From Nonomuraea sp. NBC_00507 (GTDB lineage: Bacteria; Actinomycetota; Actinomycetes; Streptosporangiales; Streptosporangiaceae), in NCBI RefSeq assembly GCF_036013525.1, contig NZ_CP107853.1:10850001-10914000 (forward strand): a DNA stretch of 64,000 nt, written 5' to 3'. The stretch's first letter is position 1. Each line of letters starts with the position of its first letter. This document shows, piece after piece, positions 41,765-48,797 of the stretch. The position numbers and the translations under genes are program-made. Under the pieces are notes generated by a model. That model saw only the letters and a program-made list of their open reading frames with translations, searched no databases and was not told where the DNA came from.

Positions 41765-42872
41765 GGACGCTGGTGTCGTAGTAGCGATGGAAGACGGGCG
41801 TGGCGCTGCCCGACAGCGGCGGCACGATCCACGACCAGTCGGCCGGGCAGACGCGCCCCGCCTTCTCCTCCTTCGCCAGATGGGTGAGGAAGCGCCGCGA
41901 CTCGGTGTGGTGGTCGGTCATCGTCACCCCGGCCTGCTCGAACGAGTGCAACACCGCCACGTTCAGCTCCACCAGCGCGTGGTCGCGCCACAGCGAGCGC
42001 TCGGTGGAGGTGTCCAGGCCGAGCCGCTCGGCCACCACCGCGAGCTGGTCGTACCTGTCGGTGTCGGCGAGGTTGCGCGCGCCGATCTCGGTCCCCATGT
42101 ACCAGCCGTTGAACGGCGCACACGGGTAGCAGATGCCGCCGATCTCCAGGCACATGTCCGAGATGGCCGGTACGGCGTGCCAGCGCAGCCCCAGGTCGGC
42201 GAACCACGGGTACTCGGGATGCACCAGCGGCACCTCCAGCACGGCGTCGCCGGGCAGGTTGCACAGGAGCGGATCCCCGAACGCCGGCTGGATGATCACC
42301 GGCAGCACGTCGAACCGGCCGCCGGTGCCGCCGCGCCACCCCAGCGCCTTGGCCGTGTCGGTGAGCTCGGCGTTCTTCGGGTCGCCGACAACCTGGCCGC
42401 CACGAACCCGATGCCCGGCGTAGCGGACGAGCTGGTCGTTCAGTATGCGGGGCCCCGGCAGGGCGGGGGTGTCGGGCTGCAGGACGGTGACCGTGGGCCT
42501 GATCTTGCCGTCGCCGGTGGCCTCGCGCAGGTGGTCGACGCACTCGAGGGCCACGCCCTCGGCGGTGCTCACCTGCCTGCGGTCGCGTACCCGCAGCGAG
42601 CGCCAGTAGAGCCGGCCGATGCATCGGCTGCTGTTGCGCCAGGCCACCCGGGCGCCGAACTCAAGCTCCTCGAACGTGTGCGTGTAGGTCCCGGTACGGG
42701 CGACGTCCCTGGTGACGTCGCGCAGCCGGGCGTACAGGCCGCCCACGGAGGGGTTCTCGGCGTGGTAGAGCCTGATGAAGCGCTCCGCCTCGCGCAGGTC
42801 GGTGGTTCGCTCCAGCCATGACCGCATGGCGGGCGCGTCGAAGGGACGCAGGGACGTGATCCAGGTACGCAC
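41736..42872 (-). CDS. nos: Bacterial nitric oxide synthase, oxygenase domain
   Basis: 378 residues, the length of reductase-free bacterial NOS. The proximal heme Cys is in AWRNSSRCIGRLYW and the substrate-binding Glu in GWYMGTEIGARNL; the FNGWYMGTEI stretch is diagnostic. It oxidises arginine to citrulline and NO using an unlinked reductase. The start is uncertain: GTG 42870-42872 has no usable Shine-Dalgarno (GGAG is 16 nt away), and an ATG 15 codons later is an alternative. It is oriented against the phosphatase and divergent from nothing close; nearest upstream is a 215-bp gap. Homologues in some streptomycetes nitrate or signal, and one makes the NO for thaxtomin; no such partner P450 is seen here. 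Confidence 0.93.
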   Translation of the reverse strand: MRTWITSLRPFDAPAMRSWLERTTDLREAERFIRLYHAENPSVGGLYARLRDVTRDVARTGTYTHTFEELEFGARVAWRNSSRCIGRLYWRSLRVRDRRQVSTAEGVALECVDHLREATGDGKIRPTVTVLQPDTPALPGPRILNDQLVRYAGHRVRGGQVVGDPKNAELTDTAKALGWRGGTGGRFDVLPVIIQPAFGDPLLCNLPGDAVLEVPLVHPEYPWFADLGLRWHAVPAISDMCLEIGGICYPCAPFNGWYMGTEIGARNLADTDRYDQLAVVAERLGLDTSTERSLWRDHALVELNVAVLHSFEQAGVTMTDHHTESRRFLTHLAKEEKAGRVCPADWSWIVPPLSGSATPVFHRYYDTSVLTPAFAHHR

Positions 42873-43087
42873 GCGGCAACCAGCACTTCTCCATCAGCGG
42901 ATCGCCCCGCCGGTTCCGGGTTCGGCGGCACGTCCTTGGCGGGGGCGCCCTTTCCTCGCCTCCGTCTCGACCTTCCCGCGGCTCCGGCCCAGGGGACCGG
43001 CGCCTCCATCCTTGCCCGCCCCACCCGCCTTTGTCCCGCCAAATGAAAAATCATGTGCTCGTCGTGTCACAAAGCGTGAAAAGGCAG

Positions 43088-43114
43088 CGTGCCCCCGGAG
43101 CCTCCGGGGGCACG
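43088..43114. terminator. Terminator after the small secreted protein gene
   Basis: A perfect 12-bp stem (43088-43099 with 43103-43114) around loop GCC, just after the stop at 43120 on the minus strand, followed by a short T-rich run. Confidence 0.8.
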
Positions 43115-43119
43115 ACGCT

Positions 43120-43551
43120 CTACTTCGCCACGAAGTCGTCCCACACGCAGGTGAGGTGGAGGACGCGACGCTCGTGCCAGCGCTTGCCGACGACCTTACG
43201 CGGCAGTTCCTTGGCGGGAACGGCGATCGACACCCGGTCGGCGGGAACGAGCGTGACGCCGTCCGCGGCGGTTTCCCAGGTGTTCTCCGGTTCGATGACC
43301 TTCTCATCGATGAGCTCGGCGACCTTGGCCCTGGAGAATGTCACGGCCTTGCCGCGGCCGCTGATCCAGCACGTCAGCTTGCCGCTGACGAAGACCGGTT
43401 CGGCCGGCTCGGCGTGCACCTTGACCGAGCCGTCGTGGCCTGGCTTGGGGTGCACTCTGATCGGCTCGTCGTCGGCCAGCGCGGTCCCGGCCATGCCGGC
43501 CAGTCCCAGCACGACCGCCGTCCCGACGATCGCGAGGCGCCGCTTCAACAT
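43120..43551 (-). CDS. Small secreted protein of unknown function
   Basis: 143 residues with a signal peptide (MLKRRLAIVGTAVVLGLAGM, cut after ALA). The mature part has two Cys (in KLTCWISG and HLTCVWDDF) that can form a disulfide. GGGAGG lies 8 nt before the ATG. No family is recognised. It is a single gene, ending at a strong hairpin. The 355 bp upstream is a lower-GC gap before another small secreted protein. Confidence 0.72.
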   Translation of the reverse strand: MLKRRLAIVGTAVVLGLAGMAGTALADDEPIRVHPKPGHDGSVKVHAEPAEPVFVSGKLTCWISGRGKAVTFSRAKVAELIDEKVIEPENTWETAADGVTLVPADRVSIAVPAKELPRKVVGKRWHERRVLHLTCVWDDFVAK

Positions 43552-43906
43552 GGGATCTCCCTCCCCGAGGTGATTCGGACTCCTGGAGGGTCGTACGCGG
43601 CGCCTGAAGCGGGGCTTAAGACACCCGAAGTGATCTTCAGCGATCTATGATCCCTATAAACGCGTCAAGGTGATCCCACAAAGCAACAAACCTCTCCCGA
43701 GAGGGAAGAGGCCTTGATGGACCCCTGCCCCCTTCGATGCGAAGCTTTTGGGGTCATCTCCCGACCTTGCGTTTTTGCCTGGTCAACCCGTCCGTTCATG
43801 TGCGCGTAGGGCATTGGTAGGTTCCCGTGGGCGTCTTCGATGTCACTCGCTTTGTCACTCAGGTCGGGGGTCAGATCTGTCGTTCCTGTGGCGGAGAACC
43901 CTTTCG
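43552..43906. other. Lower-GC gap between two small secreted protein genes
   Basis: About 355 bp with visibly lower GC than the window average and no convincing gene. An open frame on the minus strand has no signal peptide or motif and overlaps the next gene's end. CCTCTCCCGAGAGG near 43685 is a small palindrome. Confidence 0.4.
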
Positions 43907-44383
43907 TCACGCCTTTAGGTGAGTCCAGCCCGCCCGCCACGCGCCGTACGTAATGCCGTATGACTGCCCGCTGCAGGTTCCGTCCCGCTTGCACGGCTGC
44001 TTCGCGAACCTCAGTCGACTGACCTTCCCGCGCTCAAGGCCGTAGTAGTCCATCCTCCACCTCCAGAGATTAGGCCCGATTCCTTTAGTACAGATTGCAA
44101 TGACTTCCGCGAGATTGTAGGCCTTTTCCCGAGTGGTGCTTTTCCCCGTAGGGAATCCATACGAGAAGCTGACGTGCTGCTCGCCGACTTTGTACCGCGA
44201 GATGCCGGTATCGTAGGTCTTTTTTGCGGTCCCCTGCTTGCATGTCGCGCCCCACTTGGTGTACAGGAATCCGGGAGACGCTGCAGCCGCTTGCGGTGTA
44301 ATCGCTACTCCGCCAATGGCGATCATGGATGTTGCAAGCCCCACAGCGAATCGCCGCATGACTGAGCTAGCCGGTTTCCTCAT
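43907..44383 (-). CDS. Secreted Cys-containing protein, AT-richer than neighbours
   Basis: 158 residues from ATG 44381-44383 (AAGGCGGAA 6 nt upstream; the frame is open 30 codons further). It has a signal peptide (SSVMRRFAVGLATSMIAIGG, cut after QAAAA) and four Cys in the mature part (ATCKQG, AICTKG, QPCKRDGTC), likely two disulfides. The product resembles no family I recognise. Codon use is less GC-biased at third positions than neighbouring genes, and the gene sits in a lower-GC patch that ends at a tRNA gene, so horizontal acquisition is plausible. Confidence 0.68.
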   Translation of the reverse strand: MRKPASSVMRRFAVGLATSMIAIGGVAITPQAAAASPGFLYTKWGATCKQGTAKKTYDTGISRYKVGEQHVSFSYGFPTGKSTTREKAYNLAEVIAICTKGIGPNLWRWRMDYYGLERGKVSRLRFAKQPCKRDGTCSGQSYGITYGAWRAGWTHLKA

Positions 44384-44600
44384 GGTTCCGCCTTTCGTCG
44401 AAAGACACCGACGATGAGATCGTACGAGTGGGCGGTATATCTGAGGTATGTCGGAGATATTGCCCGACCACAATTACTCTGCGCTGCCTGCCCGTCTGCC
44501 GTCGTCCCACCGATGAGGTTGCGGGCCAGCCGCGGGGCTGACCAGGTGCGCGCCCGGGTCACGGTGGTGATGGAGCGAAGGCGGCCCCGCGGCTGGTCTG

Positions 44601-44837
44601 CTAGGGCTTGCCCTGGGACGGCGGCAGGCTGGCTTCCACCGCAACCCCGTATGGCGGGAACGTGATCTTGGTCTCCGGCCCGGAGTCGGAGTACCCCCGC
44701 CGGAGGGGTCTGGTCTTGTCTTTACCCGCGATGACGGAACCCTGCTTGATCCCATGCGTGTTCTGCGCGGCCTGCGAGGGGCATTCGACACCCAACACCA
44801 CGCAAACCGTCTGCCGGCACCAGATCAGACCGGTCAT
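44601..44837 (-). pseudogene. Possible remnant of a secreted or lipoprotein-type gene
   Basis: A 78-residue frame whose last part (DSGPETKITFPPYGVAVEAS, then LPPSQGKP) resembles the common ending of actinobacterial lipoproteins (..VTFSDYGKPVKVTAPPAS..). There is no signal peptide or ribosome binding site at its start, so only a decayed 3' part seems to remain. Weak evidence. Confidence 0.2.
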
Positions 44838-44876
44838 CGTCCATGGATGTCGTCTTCCGGTGGCTCCCGGAACGGC

Positions 44877-44913
44877 TCAGGCCCCCTGTCCTTGATCTAG
44901 GAAGGGGGCCTGA
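44877..44913. terminator. Terminator following tRNA-Asn
   Basis: TCAGGCCCCCT (44877-44887) pairs with AGGGGGCCTGA (44903-44913), 11 bp around a 15-nt loop. It lies 28 bp past the 3' end of the tRNA in its direction of transcription. Confidence 0.6.
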
Positions 44914-44940
44914 CCTGTGTGTTCCTCAAGCTCTAAAGAG

Positions 44941-45012
44941 CTCCCGCGATAGGACTCGAACCTATAACCTGCCGGTTAACAGCCGGCTGCTCTGCCGTTG
45001 AGCTACGCGGGA
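44941..45012 (-). tRNA. tRNA-Asn (GTT)
   Basis: Read on the minus strand the gene starts TCCCGCGTAGCTCAACGGCA and ends CGCGGGA plus discriminator G. The acceptor stem (45006-45012 with 44942-44948) is perfect, the anticodon loop reads CTGTTAA with anticodon GTT, and the T-arm has GGTTCGAGTCC. CCA is not encoded. It borders a lower-GC patch on its 3' side, the usual side for integrated elements. Confidence 0.95.
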
Positions 45013-45141
45013 TCGACACCGTCTCTGCGCTGATCACCAGGGCCTTCGGCCCTTGCGTCGTGCGCAGGAATAGATTAGCGCACTCCGGGAGTGCGTGTCG
45101 CATCGTGAGCGGGGTAGGCCCGGAGACAGCGGAGGTGCGAA

Positions 45142-45471
45142 ATGCGATATCGGATGACATTCGCTGCGGGCCTGGCGATCGGCTACGTGCTGGGCAGCCG
45201 GGCCGGACGCGAACGGTACGAACAGATCAAGCGGGCGGCGCAGCGGGTCGCCGACAACCCCCGGGTCCAGGAGGCCGCGGGCGTGGTCGGCGCGCAGGCA
45301 TCGAAGTACGCGGGAATGGCCAGGTCCAGGATGGGCGACACGCTGCAGCAGCGGATCCCGTTCCTGAGCCGTGAGGCCCACAAGCACGATGGCGGCACCG
45401 GCTGGCCGGAGGAGGAGGCCCAGGGCGAGGGCGTGGAGAAGAAGGCCCGCGAGAGCGGGATCCCGTACTGA
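45142..45471 (+). CDS. YtxH-like small membrane-associated protein
   Basis: 109 residues with GGAGG 7 nt before the ATG. The N-terminus (MTFAAGLAIGYVLGSRAGRE) is a short glycine-rich membrane segment followed by a basic helical stretch (RYEQIKRAAQRVADNP), the pattern of YtxH-domain proteins linked to general stress in Firmicutes. The C-terminus is a polar tail. It is divergent from the tRNA. Function unknown. Confidence 0.75.
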   Translation: MRYRMTFAAGLAIGYVLGSRAGRERYEQIKRAAQRVADNPRVQEAAGVVGAQASKYAGMARSRMGDTLQQRIPFLSREAHKHDGGTGWPEEEAQGEGVEKKARESGIPY

Positions 45472-45495
45472 CCGAGCGCAGGGGTGTGCGCGAGG

Positions 45496-45972
45496 TCACA
45501 CGCCCATGCTGCGGCGCACTCCCTCCAGAGCCTGCTCGGCCTGTGCGCGCAGGCCGGGATCCTCGGGGTCGAGGCCCTCGTCGAAGACGAGGGTCCAGCC
45601 CAGCACCTCGCCGCCGGGCCGGCGCCTGGCCACCAGCCGCACGCCGCCCCGGCCGGGCAGCTTGACGTGCTTGTTCACCACGATCGTGGCGTTGACGCGT
45701 TCCCGGACGGTCTCGGGCAGCATGCGCGGCTCGTCGATGCGCTCGGCGTAGGACCCGCCGTCCATGGTCGTGATGATCAGCCCCTCCTCGCTCCACGATG
45801 CCTTGTCGATCGTCTCGTAGGGCACCCGCGTCCCGTCGGGCAGGTAGAGGGCGAGGTTCGTGGCGACGAGGAAGCCGCCGGCCTGACCGGGCGCGAACGT
45901 CAGCACCCGCTCCCCCGGCTCGGTGGTCAACGATTTGCGCACGTCGGCGGGCAGACGGCGGAAGATGCTCAT
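45496..45972 (-). CDS. Hypothetical PH-like domain protein (158 aa)
   Basis: Starts MSIFRRLPADVRKSLTTEPG. The core (GERVLTFAPGQAGGFLVATN, LALYLPDGTRVPYETIDKAS) reads like the beta-barrel of bacterial PH-type domains (YokE/SHOCT-like) that occur in small actinobacterial proteins. Its ATG overlaps the stop of the upstream hydrolase gene (ATGA), so they form an operon. There are no membrane segments. Function unknown. Confidence 0.72.
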   Translation of the reverse strand: MSIFRRLPADVRKSLTTEPGERVLTFAPGQAGGFLVATNLALYLPDGTRVPYETIDKASWSEEGLIITTMDGGSYAERIDEPRMLPETVRERVNATIVVNKHVKLPGRGGVRLVARRRPGGEVLGWTLVFDEGLDPEDPGLRAQAEQALEGVRRSMGV

Positions 45973-47243
45973 TCCTCAACGGTATCGGCGAGCAGGTCGA
46001 GGGTGAGCGCCGCGCTCCAGGAGAAGTCCCGGCAGCCCCGGCCGCTGCCGTCGAAGGGGTCGAAGCACTCCCGGAAACCGGCCTGCCTGACCAGGCGCAG
46101 CGTGCCGTTGGTGAGCTGCTGGGCGAGATGGTCGAGCGAATGCACGGCCGCGGCCCGGCGCAGCAGCCAGTTGGTGTTCACCCACGAGGGCCCGCGCCAG
46201 TAACGGGTGCGGTCGAACTGGGTGGCGCGGATCTCGCAACTGGGCACCGGGTAGCCGGTGGCGCCCATGAACCTGGCCGACTCCAGCATCTCGACGGCGG
46301 CGTGCAGGTGCTCGCTGGGCAGCCAGGGGTCGAGCAGCGGCCCGAACCCGCCCACTGTGGACACTCTGATCAGCCGGTCGGCCCGCAGGTCCCTGGCGTA
46401 GAAGCAGCCGTCCCACAGGCGCTCGAGCATGGCCTGCCTGATGCGCGCGGCCTGCTCGACGTGGGGTGCGGGATCGGCGTGCGCGAGCGGCGCCAGCTCC
46501 GCCATGGCCTGGCAGGAGGCCAGCCAGATCCCGTTGAACATCGGGTCCTCGACCGCGAAGGGGTGCTCGTCACGCAGGTAGCCGGGGCTGTATCCGGCGT
46601 CGCGGTAGCGCATGGCGAGCCAGACGTAGCGGTCGTGGTCGCTGTCGGGGTGGCGCTCCTCGAGCTCCACGTGGCGGTAGCCGTACCTGATGACGGGCAG
46701 CGCGGCCAGCGGCTCGTCCCAGGCGGGGCTGTCGTCCATGCCCGACTCCCACGGGTGCACGATCGCGGCGAGCCCCGCGCCGCCGAGGTCGCGGGCCGAG
46801 GCGAGGTAGTCGTGCTGGGCGACCAGCGCCGGGTACGCCTTCCTGACGAACGCCTCGTCGCCGGTGTGCTGGTAGAGCCACCACAACGCCAGCCCGTGCA
46901 GCGGCGGCGCGGTCAGTCCCGAGGTGAGCACGTGCGGCGCGGCCTCGTGCTCCTGTGAGCGCCATACGGAGGGTCCGGGAAAGTACGCCTCGCGCGTGTG
47001 GAAGACGATGTGCGGCACCATCCCCGTCGCCCACTGGCCGCGCAGCAGGCTGAGGAGCTCGTCGCGAGCCCGGTCCGGCCGGTGCCTGGCCAGGCCGATG
47101 ACGACGAAGGCGGAGTCCCAGCTCCATTGGTGCGGATAGAGGCCTGGCGCGGGCACGGTGCCAGTGCCCGTCCAGTTCGCCTCGAGCACGGCCATGGCCT
47201 CGCGCCCGAGCGCGGCATCGTCAACCGCCGGCCGCGCCTCCAT
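45969..47243 (-). CDS. MGH/GGH-like (GH63-related) glycoside hydrolase, cytoplasmic
   Basis: 424 residues. The (alpha/alpha)6 barrel motifs of mannosylglycerate/glucosylglycerate hydrolase-like GH63 proteins are clear: YPHQWSWDSAFVVIGLARH, GMVPHIVF, HPWESGMDDSPAWDEPL (with the catalytic Asp), a YRDAGYSPG region, RYWRGPSWVNTNWLLRRA and FRECFDPFDGSG. It likely hydrolyses a glucosyl- or mannosylglycerate or a related short glucoside. No signal peptide. ATG 47241-47243 is chosen; CATAGT ends 6 nt upstream, fitting leaderless expression. It is the first gene of a pair with the PH-like protein. Confidence 0.83.
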   Translation of the reverse strand: MEARPAVDDAALGREAMAVLEANWTGTGTVPAPGLYPHQWSWDSAFVVIGLARHRPDRARDELLSLLRGQWATGMVPHIVFHTREAYFPGPSVWRSQEHEAAPHVLTSGLTAPPLHGLALWWLYQHTGDEAFVRKAYPALVAQHDYLASARDLGGAGLAAIVHPWESGMDDSPAWDEPLAALPVIRYGYRHVELEERHPDSDHDRYVWLAMRYRDAGYSPGYLRDEHPFAVEDPMFNGIWLASCQAMAELAPLAHADPAPHVEQAARIRQAMLERLWDGCFYARDLRADRLIRVSTVGGFGPLLDPWLPSEHLHAAVEMLESARFMGATGYPVPSCEIRATQFDRTRYWRGPSWVNTNWLLRRAAAVHSLDHLAQQLTNGTLRLVRQAGFRECFDPFDGSGRGCRDFSWSAALTLDLLADTVEE

Positions 47244-47275
47244 CACCCAACTATGACTGGGGATCCCTCAGGAAG

Positions 47276-47449
47276 CTATGTCCCCTGCCCCGACTTCCTT
47301 TGGACCCACTTCGACACGAACATGACGCCGAGAGCGACGGCGCCGATGATGAGGCCCCACTTGAGGAGCGTGAGCGCGAACCCCACGAGCGGGCCGAGCA
47401 GTACGAGCGCGGCGACGACCGCTGCGATGATCAGAAATATGCGTCCCAT
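47276..47449 (-). CDS. Small two-helix membrane protein (57 aa)
   Basis: MGRIFLIIAAVVAALVLLGP, then LVGFALTLLKWGLIIGAVAL and a short basic tail (KWVQRKSG). Two hydrophobic helices fill nearly the whole chain. A GGAC stretch precedes the ATG but no strong Shine-Dalgarno is seen. It is divergent from the kinase cluster across 160 bp. Function unknown. Confidence 0.65.
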   Translation of the reverse strand: MGRIFLIIAAVVAALVLLGPLVGFALTLLKWGLIIGAVALGVMFVSKWVQRKSGQGT

Positions 47450-47461
47450 GTCCGTAACGCT

Positions 47462-47596
47462 AAGAGATCCTTCAAGCGGATTGCAGGCGACACAGGGTTG
47501 AATCAGGGACAAGTCAGGGGTCCCCCCGAGCCAAAGGAACTTAAGCCGTCCGACCCGCCGTTGAGCCGGTATAAACCGGGGCACGGGGGATCTCTT
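47462..47596. promoter_or_regulatory. Promoter region of the kinase cluster
   Basis: AAGAGATCC (47462-47470) returns as its exact inverse GGATCTCTT (47588-47596), and CCGGTATAAACCGG (47567-47580) is a second imperfect dyad. They lie between the small membrane protein and the cluster's first start codon (47610), so they are candidate operators for the seven-gene unit. Confidence 0.4.
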
Positions 47597-47609
47597 CACG
47601 GGGAGCGTG

Positions 47610-48797
47610 ATGAGCCTGGGACCACCTATGAGCAGGGAAGGCGTCGAGCACGCACTGCGCGCTCGGGCCGACGAACGCGACCGCATCTCCGGCGACCTGC
47701 TCGATCTCGAATCCCATACCACTTACCGGTTACTCAAGGGGGCCACCTTACGCGGCGCGACCGAACAGCGCTGGGCCACGGCGCAGGAGTCACTGGCCCG
47801 TCTCTGGCGGCTGAACGACGCCTATCGCGCCGTGTTACGCGACGCCGAGCAGATCAAGGCCGCGCGGAGCAGGCTGAGCACCGAACAACTGGCCGAGCTG
47901 ACCGAGCTGCTCGCGGGCACGTCCGTGTTGTTGCGGGCCGCCGCCAAACCCGTCGAGCAGCGCTCGCTGCTGCCCGAGGCGGACGAGCGGCTGACCCTCG
48001 ACGCCACCGTCACGCAGATGGACGCAGCGTTCCGGGACGTCACCTCCGCCCTCAACGACATCGACGCCCAGTGGAACACCCTGCTACCCCGCCTCGACAC
48101 CGCCGGCGCCGAGCTGCGGCGCATCCGCGAGCTGGAGCAGGATCTCGGCGAGAGCGCCGCCGGCCTGGACACGCTGGAAACGGAGCTGAAGCGGATGCGT
48201 GCCGCCGTCGTGGAAGACCCGCTCGGCGCGGCCGTCGAGCCCGATCTCGACCGGGTCGCCCGGCTCCTGACCGCCTCGCTGGCCGAGCTGGAGCTGGCCG
48301 TCGTCGTCAAGCAGGACTACGCCAGGCGCCGCGAGAACCTGGAGGCCGCGCTGGACCGGGTACGCGCGGCCGAGAGCGAGGCCAGGCTGGCCCACGGCGC
48401 GGTCGTGGTCAAGATCGCCCTGCCGCCCCAGGCCCAGCCCAGGAGCAGGGTCGACGCCCTGACCGGCGCGCTGGACGCCCTCGACGTCTCGGCCGACACC
48501 TGGGTGCTGCGGGCCAAGCGGCTGGCGGAGCTGGAAAGCGACGCCGACGGGGCGGCCGAGCAGGCGCAGACCACCGCGAAGGCGCTCTACGGGCTGGTCA
48601 GCAGGCGTGACGAGCTACGCGGGCGGCTCGGCGCCTGCCAGGTGATGGCGGTACGCAGGGGGATGGCGGAGGACCCGGCCGCCACCGGCCTGTTCGCACG
48701 GGCCCGCGCGTTGTTGTGGAGCGCCCCGTGCGACCTGACGAAGGCGGCGGCCGCCGTCGAGGACTATCAGCGCGCGATCCACGGAGGGACGTCATGA
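47610..48797 (+). CDS. Coiled-coil protein, first gene of the kinase cluster
   Basis: 395 residues starting MSLGPPMSREGVEHALRARA; GGGGAG lies 4 nt before the ATG, and a GTG three bases earlier and an ATG 18 bases later are alternatives. Long heptad-rich helices cover most of the chain (for example RIRELEQDLGESAAGLDTLE, ELELAVVVKQDYARRRENLE). No enzymatic motif or membrane segment is visible. Its stop overlaps the PknG-type kinase start (ATGA), so it is expected to act with it, perhaps as an adaptor or as a scaffold linking the other components. No known function. Confidence 0.75.
   Translation: MSLGPPMSREGVEHALRARADERDRISGDLLDLESHTTYRLLKGATLRGATEQRWATAQESLARLWRLNDAYRAVLRDAEQIKAARSRLSTEQLAELTELLAGTSVLLRAAAKPVEQRSLLPEADERLTLDATVTQMDAAFRDVTSALNDIDAQWNTLLPRLDTAGAELRRIRELEQDLGESAAGLDTLETELKRMRAAVVEDPLGAAVEPDLDRVARLLTASLAELELAVVVKQDYARRRENLEAALDRVRAAESEARLAHGAVVVKIALPPQAQPRSRVDALTGALDALDVSADTWVLRAKRLAELESDADGAAEQAQTTAKALYGLVSRRDELRGRLGACQVMAVRRGMAEDPAATGLFARARALLWSAPCDLTKAAAAVEDYQRAIHGGTS

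Noticed and set aside
43665..43994. 109-codon minus-strand frame in the low-GC gap
   Set aside because: It overlaps the better supported secreted protein gene and has no motif or start signal.
43552..44940. att duplicate of the tRNA-Asn 3' end to the left of the tRNA
   Set aside because: I looked for a second copy of CTCCCGCGATAGGACTCG on the left and found none, so an intact integrated element is not claimed.
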